A stretch of DNA of 64,000 nt from Taudactylus pleione. Taxonomy: Eukaryota > Chordata > Amphibia > Anura > Myobatrachidae. The stretch is from contig JAUIMM010000534.1 of assembly GCA_031769625.1 (NCBI GenBank), forward strand, positions 8,200,001-8,264,000, written 5' to 3'. Positions 55,623-64,000 of the stretch are shown in pieces (the stretch's first letter is position 1; each line of letters starts with the position of its first letter). A program made the position numbers and the translations under genes. Below the pieces are notes generated by a model. That model saw only the letters and a program-made list of their open reading frames with translations. It ran no database searches and was not told where the DNA came from.

Positions 55623-55868
55623 GGGCCTGATTCAGACCCGTTCACAAGCAGCCGCTCGCTCGTACGCGGCCAATGTTATGCTTTTGCGCATGCATCGCAG
55701 TGCGCGTGCGTGAACAAGTTTGAGTGATCTGGTACCGCTCGCTCGCCCAGCAAAGACAGCCCAGTGGAATGAGTGACAGGAGAGGCCATTTGTGGGTGGA
55801 ACAGGGGCAGTCCAGTAGTAACGGGGAAGTGGAGGTGCGAACGCAGGCGTGCCTGAGTGTTTCAACAC
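55623..55868 (+). mobile_element. Harbinger MITE left-end fragment
   Basis: Starts GGGCCTGATTCAGACCCG and contains the subterminal box (GAGTGACAGGAGAGGCC at 55770, then AACGCAGGCGTGCC at 55839). No right terminus follows before unrelated sequence begins near 55868. Confidence 0.7.
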
Positions 55869-56541
55869 CATTTCACCTACAAGGTTTTAGCCGCCTACCT
55901 ACTCAAACTGTACCAGCTCACCGCCATACCTGTGCCCAGGGGACCAGACTATTGCAGAAGCCTGCCAGCACTGCTAGTTAGGACCCCTCATTCATGTTGG
56001 ACATTGGACTTGGTAATTATTTAGCCTGGACTTATCCTATAACAACTGAGTATTGACACTCTTGGAATTCAACCTAACCTTAGAGCACTCAGGGATTAGT
56101 TCTACATGGTGGATTGGATGATGCATTTTTATATGTCTCCATATTGATTTTATTGATACATGTTTATATGTTGTTATTAAATATACCAATTGTGGAAATT
56201 GTCAGATTAGCGCTGTTATCCTTGTTCCATTGTATGTTTTCCATAGAGGTCTGACTAACCTCTTTATACAGCTGCTTCCTTCAATATAGAATATCCACCC
56301 CACCATAGCGCACCTTCAGTATTTTTACTGTGTTTCTTTGTGCCTTTGTCAGGACCACACACTCTCACACAATCCCTAAAAATGGGGATACTCTTATATC
56401 ACACAGGTTCCTGAGCTGGCTCCAGTGAAAATTGGCAGTTTGCCAAAAACCTGTGAGAAAGCTACAAAAGTATCCTTTTAACCTTGGTCTGAGAAAACTT
56501 GATGACTCATGCAAGTTCATATTAAATTCAAAGCCTCTGTA
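55869..56541. other. Unassigned DNA inside Helitron
   Basis: No protein or terminus is recognised. It may be native Helitron sequence or another truncated insertion. Confidence 0.35.
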
Positions 56542-56549
56542 TTTGCATG

Positions 56550-57394
56550 CAAGGGTTTAACTACTGTAGAACTTTGTGGGCCTCATAGAAAAATATTAAA
56601 AGGCTTCCCCAGAGATAAAAAAATACATACATTCCCCCCCCCACAGAGCCCATTCATGTCATGCCACACAGACCCCATTCAGGTTATTCAACATAGAGCC
56701 TATTCAGGTTATGCCACACAGTAGTACCCCTTGTACACATTTTTCCATGCAGTTGTAGTTCCCCTGATACATTATGCCACACAGTAATGCCCCTTACACT
56801 ACACATGAATGCCCCTTACACATTATACCACACAGTAATGCCCCTTACAGATTATGCCACATACTAGTAGCACCCCATATAACACATTATTCCACACAAT
56901 GGTAGCGCCCCTTACACATTATGCCCCCCCAGCAACTCACATCCCCATGTCCCTCCAGCAGCCTCTTGCCTCCCCCTGTGTGCTATCAGAAGCCAGCAGG
57001 TGTGGATATGGGGTCGGACAACCAGCTAATTATAGCTGGCGCACTGGCAGGCATGGACAGACAGCGCCAGAGCAATTTAAATCTGGCGCCGGTCATGAGC
57101 CAATTGGAGTATGCAGACCGGCAGTCATTCAGGAGCCACCACAGCTGATTGGCTGCTGGTGCGCGAGCTCTGATTGCCTCGTGGCCGGCGGCGCTGTCTC
57201 TCCATGACTGCCTGCCAGTGTGCAGCTGGCAGGCCGGCACCAAATCAACATCGTTGATACCTGGGCCCCCTTCGACAACCCTGACTGGGCCTCCCTTGTG
57301 TGCATGATTAAGTGCAGGGGGAGCTGTAGGCCACAGAGGCAGCTCGAGCACCATAGCAGCCACACCCCTTGCACCCACGGTAGTTACGCCACTG
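56550..57394 (-). mobile_element. Non-autonomous hAT MITE in Helitron
   Basis: A perfect 8-bp TSD, TTTGCATG, lies at 56542-56549 and 57395-57402. The right end (inverted) is CAGTGGCGTAACTACCG; the left end, CAAGGGTTTAACTACTG, is a diverged counterpart. 56640-56930 holds the ATTATGCCACACAGTAATGC short repeat. Non-coding. Confidence 0.88.
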
Positions 57395-57599
57395 TTTGCA
57401 TGCATGTTAGCAAACAGTGGGGTCCTTTTCAGGATTAATGGAATGGGGTTATAGGCAAAGACAATGTAAACAAATAAAGGCTGCAGGTGTATTTCAGGGT
57501 CAAGTCTTCAACCCGGCCAATGCCGGGTAGCCCAACTAGTCTATTATATTTGTAACAAATTTTAATTTGTAGCAGCTTTGCGCGAAAATGTAATTACTA

Positions 57600-58117
57600 C
57601 ATAAATTGAGCATCCAGCTGATGTTTGTATTCTGCGCATGTGTATAAGATGCAGTGTAAGTGCGCAAACCAGCTACAGCGATCGGGAAGCGATCACAGTG
57701 AGCACGCAGAGTCTTCACACAGTGATTGACAGGAAGTAACCGTTTGAGGGTGGTGACGGGGGTTGATCAGAGAAACGCAGGCGTGCCTGGGCGGTTGAAC
57801 GCTGTTACAGGGGCGTGCATAATTAAGCCCCTGCGATAGCATACCCTGGCAGAAGACTAGATGGTGACAGGAAGTTTAGCAGTTTCTGCGGTAGGGTCAG
57901 GTCAACCACAACTGTTCGGATGGTTCAGATGTTACTCGATGTTACCAATGTTTTCGCTGACTTGTGGATGCATGTCATGGGAAGTGGGCGGCTTTATACA
58001 ATGATGGGCGTTTTGGTATAGTGCTGCGGTAGCTGTGCGATTGCATTCATTAGCATATTTTTGCAGCGAGCGGAGTGCGTGCGAACACAGCCTTGCGAAC
58101 CAACCTGAATCAAGCCC
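57600..58117 (+). mobile_element. Harbinger MITE right part
   Basis: The subterminal box (TGATTGACAGGAAGTAACC at 57721, then AACGCAGGCGTGCC near 57775) precedes an inverted end, GGGCTTGATTCAGGTTGG, at 58117. The left terminus is not found. Confidence 0.65.
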
Positions 58118-58156
58118 ATTGTTCTTTAATGCTTGCAAGAAATTATATATTCTTGC

Positions 58157-58434
58157 GGGGAATCCAAACATCCGTGAGGTTTACCCTATGGTTAAGTACC
58201 TGTGCCGTACAGGGAAATGCTTTTCAATTAAATAGCATTTTCCCTGCGCAGTAAACCAGGGGTTAACGCGCGCTAACCCACTGATTCTGTATAAACTGCT
58301 GAATCAATGGGTTTCCCCCACACGTTAACCCCCCGAGGGTGCCTTCTCTTGTGGACTTATCCTCGCAGCTCCTGAAGTTTAACTTCTGCAGTTTAACGCG
58401 CAGTAGGTAAACCTCACTATTTGAATCTCCTGGT
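58157..58434. mobile_element. Palindromic-end MITE
   Basis: The left end GGGGAATCCAAAC..GTGAGGTTTACC pairs with the inverse of the right end (GGTAAACCTCAC..TTTGAATCTCC). The interior includes the palindrome GGTTAACGCGCGCTAACC. No clear TSD. Confidence 0.55.
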
Positions 58435-58766
58435 GCGGGTAGTTAGCCGCAGGGTTTTATCATATTATTTGTAGAGTATCTTGAATAACATCATATACCA
58501 CTTTACACCTGCAATTCATAAAAGGAAATTTTGAACTCAAAATCAATTGCTTGTGAATACATATAATTATATATATGGTCCATCGTCTCCACCTGCATTT
58601 GACAAACTGCAAATGTATGACTCATAATCAATTGCATGTTAATGCCTTCAGTCCTATCCATGGTTCTTTCTTTAACACCTGTTATATAATTAGACCATAC
58701 TCTTTGAAGTGTTTATTGCCATACACTTACTGTATGCTTAAATAACTTCTGCTTATTTGCTAATAA

Positions 58767-59335
58767 TACCACTTTCAGACCAAAGCCAGGGCTTCTACCC
58801 TGCCAGTGGCATAACAAGGTATTTGAAGGCCCCAATGGTGAAACATTTATATAACACATGTAGCTTTGACAAGGAAGATGGGCCTCCTAAGCTCTGGGCC
58901 CCATAGCAGCTGCACCTCTTGAACCTATGGTAGTTACGCCCATGGATCCTGCTTTGTCCCAGGTTATTGAACACAGGTTGGACCCGGGTAACAGCTCCAA
59001 AACCCTTTCCACACTGCACTTTAATCCAAGGTTATTTCTGGGTCAGGCCCTTTCACACTGAACCTGCAAAATAGCATAGAGTCATCAAAAGTGGATTTTC
59101 CCTGCTGACGTCACCTTTCAACGCTTCAGAGCGATCCAGATCCGCCAATTAGCAGCTTGGTAGGGTGACCCGGGTTGACTAACCTTTCACACTGCAGGTC
59201 AGACCCGAAAATAACCCTGGTTGTGACCAGGGTCGAGGCCCCGGCAATTTGGACCTTTTACACAGAGAAAGGACCCAGGTGGACACGGCTTGCCCCGGCA
59301 ATATCCAGAGTCAAAAGCTTGGTCTGAAAGGGGTA
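58767..59335. mobile_element. Harbinger-type MITE, TACCxCTTTCAGACC ends
   Basis: TACCACTTTCAGACC (left) and its inverse GGTCTGAAAGGGGTA (right) are flanked by TAA at 58764-58766 and 59336-59338. The interior repeats CCTTTCACACTG-type motifs. A short hAT MITE (58804-58944) sits in it. Confidence 0.78.
58804..58944. mobile_element. Short hAT MITE
   Basis: The ends are CAGTGGCATAACAAGG and, inverted, CATGGGCGTAACTACC, the same terminal type as at 53546 and 56550. 141 bp, non-coding, inside the MITE at 58767. Confidence 0.65.
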
Positions 59336-59338
59336 TAA

Positions 59339-59984
59339 GTTTTTCCTAATGTGATAATTTGACCGTATTATTTTTACACACTTGTATGAAATAACTGGGT
59401 TATACTATGCATTGTCATTTTGGTGTGTTCAGTTCATTCTATTGCACTATTATTTTTTCTGAATTGCAAGAAAAATATTAACTCTATATGGTTAATTGTG
59501 CCTTCTGAATATTTTGCCCAATATCTCTGACTCTCAGGGACTCCAAGAATAAATAATTTCTTGCAACATATCCTGTTGCAAGCATTAAGGAACAATTTAC
59601 ATCCCAATTACATTTTCGTTTAAAACTGCTACAAATTTAAATTGATTTTAAAAATATAATAAGTAAAAGTTACAATTTAACTTTACAAAAATAGTGGCCC
59701 CAAATACAAGTTTCCTTTTTATTTGTACCCTACAGCAAAACTTTTTAGGATTACTTACATTTTGACTCTGGGGAGCACCGGCAATTCGATATCTTTGTGA
59801 TAATATTAGTATAATAAGCTCTATTGATACTATAAATATTATATAAGGAATGCTCCAAAATAAAAGCCCTGTGCAGTAAGTCTCTTTTACAGGGGCGTAT
59901 TAAGAGATAGGAGGGGGCCTATGTGCAGTGCAGTAGAACATAGTTTTACTATGATGCACAGTTACTTGCTCTGTCTTACTCTAT
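59339..59984. other. Unassigned AT-rich DNA
   Basis: AT-rich with no recognisable frame. If the Copia remnant continued on this strand, RT should be here, but none is seen. Confidence 0.35.
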
Positions 59985-60005
59985 TCCCAACTCTGAATCA
60001 GGCCC
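59985..60005. mobile_element. Right terminus of another Harbinger MITE
   Basis: AACTCTGAATCAGGCCC, the inverse of the family end, abuts TGT and then the next MITE at 60009. Its left end is not found. Confidence 0.6.
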
Positions 60006-60008
60006 TGT

Positions 60009-60494
60009 GGGCCTGATTCAGAGCCGAACGCTCTGACCAGAGAGCTCGCTCTGAATCAGTGCCCTCCTCCATGAAAATGGAGCGGCCTCCTGGCCGCTCG
60101 CATAGCTGTGGGTGACCACCCACAGCATATGCGAGCTTCCATGATGATGGTCGCGATGGTCTTGACCATCGCGACCATCGGGCTTGCGACGGAGACCCTG
60201 CGGTAGGGTCTCACTGCCACAAGCCCTGGAGTGATTTTGGCTCTATCAGAGCCAAAATCACTCCCACCGACATCACTAGTGATGTCAGTGGGGCCGGCTT
60301 CAGACGGTAGGCGTTCCCATCACATCGACAGCATGCCCCCTTTGGTGCGAGACCCGGAGCGATGGAGAGCCCGTCGCTCGCCGGGTCTCGCGCATGCGCA
60401 CGACGGAGCTCCCTCCATCGTGCGCATGCGCAGTGGGGGAACATCGACCCGCTTGCGAGCGTCCTGCGCTCGCGAGCGGGTCTGAATGACCCCC
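60009..60494. mobile_element. Harbinger MITE made of consecutive hairpins
   Basis: The ends are GGGCCTGATTCAGAGCC and, inverted, GGGGGTCATTCAGACCC; TSD TGT at 60006-60008 and 60495-60497. Most of the interior folds as a series of perfect or near-perfect hairpins, for example 60146-60179 (16-bp arms), 60229-60263 (16-bp arms) and GACATCACTAGTGATGTC. It is inserted in the Copia integrase remnant. Confidence 0.85.
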
Positions 60495-61579
60495 TGTGTC
60501 TGTTAATTTTATGAGATTTTGATTAGTAATGTGAATGTCCCACAATCTGTATCCTTTGCTTTGTTGGCAATATCCAAGCATAACACGAGATAGACTTGGG
60601 ATCTAACTTGCATTTTGTTTCTTTATGGATATGGGTATATGCTTTACATCCAAATACACGGAGATGACTGACACTTTCCTTTTTACCGGACAACACCGCC
60701 AATGGTGTTTTATTTTTGGCTGCTACTATGAGTGCTCAATTCTGATGTACACTGCACTAAAGACTGCTTCTGCCAAGAAAATTTTATCCAGACCTGCAGC
60801 ACTTAACATAGGGCCTGATTCAGCATGGATCGCAGTTGCTAATACGCACGCAATAGGCCGATTGTTGCATACAGCGCATGCATCGGAGTGCGCATGCGTG
60901 AACCGGCCACTGCAATCGGGACTACGCAGACCCATCGCAGAGTGATTGACAGGAAGTGTCATTTGTGGATGGTGACGGGGTGTGGTCAGGAAAACGCAGG
61001 CGTGCCAGTGCATTTGAATGCCGTTGCAGGGGTGTGTATAAATTTGCCACTGCAATGCCCTACGCAGCCTGAGGTTTCATATCATGCGATGAAGTTAGCA
61101 ATTTCTGAGTAAGATCAGAGCTTGTGCAAGTGTGCGTGAGGCTGCGATTGTACTCAATGTTACTGATGGTTTTGCAGTCTTGCGAAACATTAGGGATGTG
61201 TGCAGGGCCGGACTGGCCATCGGGCAGTTCTGACAAATGCCAGAAGGGTCACGACGTCATTACACGGGTGCCGGCCGTGTGTGAAATCTGGGTGGGAGAG
61301 CGGGCGGCCATTATTCTGCCAGCTCCAGTGAGGTGGCTAACATGCTGGCTGCCCGTTCTGTGCGGCTGCATCATGACTTGGGTCCAGGGGTAACCTGGCT
61401 GGGCGCCGGTTAGTTTGGGGGTGACGAGGGCAGTAGTTACGCCAGTCAGTGGCGTAACTCCCGTAACTACGGAGGGTGCAGGGGGTGCGGTCGCACCCCC
61501 TGCACCCTCCATCTGCCGGGCGCCCGCTGAGTGTGCCACCAGCGGGCCCGGCTCCTATTCAAACCCCCAGTGGCAGCTG

Positions 61580-61775
61580 GAGGACGGAGCTCCCTCCGTC
61601 TTCCGGGTCCCGCAGGGAACTATGGGAGTGACGTCATGATGTCACTCCCATAGTGCCGAGGAGCGGACGCCGGGGACGGAGCTCAGGAGTGAGCTCCGTC
61701 TTCCGGGTCCGGCAGAGAACTATGGGAGTGACGTCATGACATCACTCCCATAGTGCCGAGGAGCGGACGCCAGGG
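61580..61775. repeat. Tandem duplication with TGACGTCA palindrome
   Basis: Two copies of a unit containing CTATGGGAGTGACGTCATGA and its inverse, GTCACTCCCATAG, plus GCCGAGGAGCGGACGCC. Each copy can fold into a hairpin centred on a CRE-like TGACGTCA. Confidence 0.85.
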
Positions 61776-61849
61776 TATGGATGGCAGCAGCACTGGAGCG
61801 GGGATAAAGGTTTTTTTTTTGTGTGTGTTTGTGTGCGCGGCGGCGGGGG

Positions 61850-62180
61850 AGCAACTACAGGGGGCTCACTACTGGGGGCAACTACAGGGACTTACTATTG
61901 GGATCAACTAGGTGCAACTACAGGGGTCTCACTACTGGGGACAACTACAGGGGGCTCACTACTGGGGCAACTACAGGGGGCTCACTACTGGGGGCAACTA
62001 CAGGGGGCTCACTACTGGGGGCAACTACAGGGGGCTCACTACTTAGGGCAACTACAGGGGGCAACTACTGGGCACAACTACAGGGGGCACTACTAAAATG
62101 GGCACAACTACAGGAGGCACAACTACAAGGGGCACTGCATATGGGCACAACTACAGGGGGCACTACTTTAATGGGCACTA
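61850..62180. repeat. Minisatellite, GGCAACTACAGGGGGCTCAC unit
   Basis: About 10-12 degenerate units of 20-28 bp. They alternate CAACTACAGGGGG and CTCACTACTGGGG. Long reading frames here are repeat artefacts. Confidence 0.9.
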
Positions 62181-63682
62181 CTACAGGGGGCCCTGCATAA
62201 TGGACACTACTACAAGCAAAATTTATAGTTATGCCACTGCTGGACGCCATTGTGACAGCTCCTGTGATCTACTTGCAAGGCTTACCAGGCACCTTGCTGA
62301 GGAGGGTGGAGACTGGAGAGTGTCACATGCTGCAGCGATGATGTCAGGACATGGCTGGCCCAGGTATAAAAAGTGTGGCGCATGCAGGAATCTGTGTGGA
62401 TGCCATTTGTGTACCTGATAATCTGGTGACAGATGCCATCTACAGATGCCAGGGTATTACTGTGTGTGGCATGTGTTATAATTGGCATTATTGTGTGTGG
62501 CTGGCATACTGTATAAGGGGCATTACTGTATAGCATAATGTATAAGGGACACTACTACTGCATGGCATAATGTATAAGGGGCATTTCTACTGTAAGTCAC
62601 TGGTTTCTTGTTCACTTATTTGTTTATGTACTTTGTAAGGCGCCGCGGAACACTTATGGCGCCATATAAATAGAGGATTATAATAATGTGACTAAGAGGC
62701 ACTACTGTATGGCATAATTTGAATTGGGGGTACACCTGGACCACACAGGAATTTTTTGGCGCATGCCTTAGGCACGCGCTCTCCCTGCTTCACCTGTGGT
62801 TTACGGCACAAACACTTTTATCAAAATGTGTAGTTACAGCTCTGCTTTGGTGGCACAGATGTGTCCTCTGCGTTCAGCACCTAAAAAAATTCTTACAGTG
62901 AACACTATCTAATCCTGTACAACTGCTAAGCTAAGGCTTGGTCATTTGGGAAAATGTCTTCCCTTTTCTTTGTGTGTGACCTACACCAGTAACGTCTGAC
63001 TATGGCACATGTTGAATCCCCTGCAGGATGAGCTCTGTTTAGGTATTACATTTTTAATACAGAGAATGATGTATACTTGTATGTTGTTCTAATATTAATT
63101 ATATTTGTAATAAAATAGACTTAGATGTGGGAGGGACCAGTGATGGAAAGGGGAGGAGTCTATGCCAGGTGCCCACGTGAGGTGGGCCTGTGTGCTCTTT
63201 AAATGCCAGGGCCTATTTGTAGTCCCAGTCCGGCCCTGGATGTGTGTAAGGTAAAGTGGGCATCCTTATGTAGTGCTGCGGCGGCATATCGTTCACAATG
63301 GATTAGCATACTATCACAGTTGAACTGCGTGCGTAATCGCTATTGCAGTCAGAGTTGCGATCGGTAGTGAATTAGGCCCACAGTCCATGCTTTCTCAACA
63401 TTTGTTCTAGTTGTTCCTTTACTCACACTGTTTTTCTCAGGTGTGTAGGCAACTGTTAATTGGTGTTGGATGCCATTCCTCTCTAGAAAAGTAGCAAGAT
63501 CTGTTTTCATTTTTCCACCATTATCAGACCTTAATACTTTTATTTTTAGGCCTGTCTGGGTTTCTACTAGACTCTTGTATTCTGCAAATTCACTGGTAAC
63601 TTCACTATGAATTTGCAGGAACTATACGTTCATCATCCTTGTAGCATTATCTATGAGTGACAATACTCCTCAGTGTCTAGAA

Positions 63683-63903
63683 TATACAGTTGTTGGCACC
63701 TTCTAGCTGTTGCAATCACCTGATCGGAGCTCAGCTGACAGCTTTGATCTGGCCCGGCAGCAGCAAACAGTGGATGCAGCGCAGGAGCAGCTGTCCCAGC
63801 CGGCAACAGGTGCCCTATGCCTACCCCAAACCTCCGTTGACCACCAGACCTAGGTGGGCTTGGATGCATTTGTTTAGTTTGCCTATGCCTTGGGCCGGCT
63901 CTG
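63683..63903 (-). mobile_element. hAT-type end fragment
   Basis: On the minus strand CAGAGCCGGCCCAAGGCATA at 63903 resembles hAT MITE ends of the CAGRGCCGGC type. The other end is unclear. It separates the Copia gag-like and integrase pieces. Confidence 0.4.
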
Positions 63904-63913
63904 CCTGTTAGCA

Positions 63914-64000
63914 CATGATTCCAAGCTACTATTAGAAAATCATACTGTGGTGTAGGTTTTGAAGCATTGCCATTGCAATCTCCTCCTTGTCTACTTGGAT
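63914..64000 (-). pseudogene. Possible Copia gag fragment at window edge
   Basis: The minus strand reads VDKEEIAMAMLQNLHHSM and then stops. This resembles the helical motif (AMALL-x-SLP-x-SY) of Copia/UBN2-type Gag. Position upstream of the integrase on the same strand fits, but the piece is short and runs off the window. Confidence 0.4.

Larger units (their letters stand above)
55471..57539 (+). mobile_element. Non-autonomous Helitron
   Basis: The 5' end TCTATATAATAAGC and 3' end CTAG are the Helitron termini, with the subterminal hairpin CCCGGCCAATGCCGGG at 57512-57527 about 8 bp before the end. It lies exactly between A (55470) and T (57540) with no TSD, as rolling-circle transposition predicts. 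It carries a Harbinger-end fragment (55623) and a hAT MITE (56550-57394). No Rep/helicase gene. Confidence 0.88.
61447..62239 (+). mobile_element. hAT-type MITE nested in hAT
   Basis: Ends CAGTGGCGTAACTCCCG and, inverted, CAGTGGCATAACTAT. The 8-bp flanks do not match, so the TSD is lost or the two ends have different origins. It contains a tandem CRE-like palindrome duplication and a 27-bp minisatellite. Confidence 0.65.
61203..63238 (+). mobile_element. Non-autonomous hAT element, CAGGGCCGGACTGG family
   Basis: Inverted ends CAGGGCCGGACTGG; perfect 8-bp TSD GATGTGTG at 61195-61202 and 63239-63246. It is the reference for the large hAT host at 1422-25272, which shares both ends. The interior includes another hAT-type element (61447-62239) and a short tandem repeat at 62440-62720. 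No transposase. Confidence 0.93.
60811..63379 (+). mobile_element. Harbinger MITE with nested hAT elements
   Basis: Left end GGGCCTGATTCAG; right end, inverted, GGGCCTAATTCA. Flanks ATA and ACA, a decayed 3-bp TSD. The subterminal box lies at 60942-61020 (GTGATTGACAGGAAGTG, then AACGCAGGCGTGCC). Interrupted at 61203-63238 by a hAT. Copia integrase flanks both sides. Confidence 0.85.
60498..63656 (-). pseudogene. Ty1/Copia integrase remnant (split by a MITE)
   Basis: The minus strand 63656-63383 encodes the integrase core: a LIDNATR segment (first Asp), IKVLRSDNGG (second Asp) and RNGIQHQLTVAYTP followed by NSVSKG, where the usual NGxAER Glu is lost. After the MITE (60811-63379), 60807-60498 continues with AGLDKIFLAEAVFSAVYI and QSKGYRLWD, the conserved Copia integrase C-terminus. 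Several stops are present. This enzyme would insert the cDNA. No RT follows. Confidence 0.82.

Noticed and set aside
55623..58117. Pairing of the Harbinger left end at 55623 with the right end at 58117 as one MITE
   Set aside because: The Helitron 3' end at 57539 lies between them, so the left end is inside the Helitron and the right end outside; each also has its own subterminal box.
61821..62200. Gly/Thr/Leu-rich plus-strand frames of 91-125 codons
   Set aside because: They come from the 27-bp minisatellite, with several frames open at once.

Overview
The window is a block of nested transposable elements from a vertebrate genome. I recognise no host gene, no rRNA or tRNA gene, no CRISPR array and no bacterial operon. 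The mix of PIF/Harbinger, hAT, Helitron, a GIY-YIG Penelope-like element (PLE), a gamma/epsilon-like endogenous retrovirus (ERV), Gypsy-like and Copia-like remnants, a tRNA-type SINE and many palindromic MITEs, plus spliced transposon genes, suggests a large amphibian (frog) genome. The species assignment is inference; the element structures are read directly from termini, target-site duplications (TSDs) and coding motifs.

Layout. 1-1421: two short hAT MITEs. 1422-25272: probably one old hAT element (termini at 1422 and 25272) that has been filled by later insertions. Harbinger-0 (2069-21018, TSD TTA) sits in it and itself holds a Gypsy-like LTR remnant (about 2818-5650), the 7.5-kb Harbinger-1 (5700-13191, TSD TAT) and a 6.6-kb BED-finger hAT (hAT-A, 14086-20640, perfect 8-bp TSD). 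A minus-strand PLE 3' remnant with a hammerhead-like core follows (21250-23320). 25273-28655: palindromic MITEs, minisatellites, a SINE and a Harbinger MITE. 28656-51156: one ERV split by insertions. Harbinger-2 (28974-36475) lies in its 5' LTR, a hAT MITE in its leader, a Harbinger MITE carrying the short hAT-B in the matrix region, and a nearly complete PLE (42270-48600) between matrix and capsid. The ERV ends inside reverse transcriptase. 51157-64000: hAT elements, a Helitron (55471-57539), Harbinger MITEs and a minus-strand Copia remnant broken by a MITE that holds a hAT that holds another hAT-like element.

The most interesting part is Harbinger-1 and Harbinger-2. They have almost the same length (7492 and 7502 bp) and the same three-gene layout: a minus-strand Myb/SANT coiled-coil gene, a plus-strand spliced DDE transposase, and a second minus-strand three-exon gene with a basic SANT-like N-terminus, a proline-rich middle and a short C-terminal helix. 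The transposase of Harbinger-2 and the third gene of Harbinger-1 look intact; the partner copies carry single-base lesions. The usual description of Harbinger elements is two genes, so the third gene is the best candidate for something undescribed. hAT-B is a second candidate: its internal deletion removed the catalytic domain but kept one 341-codon frame that holds the BED finger.
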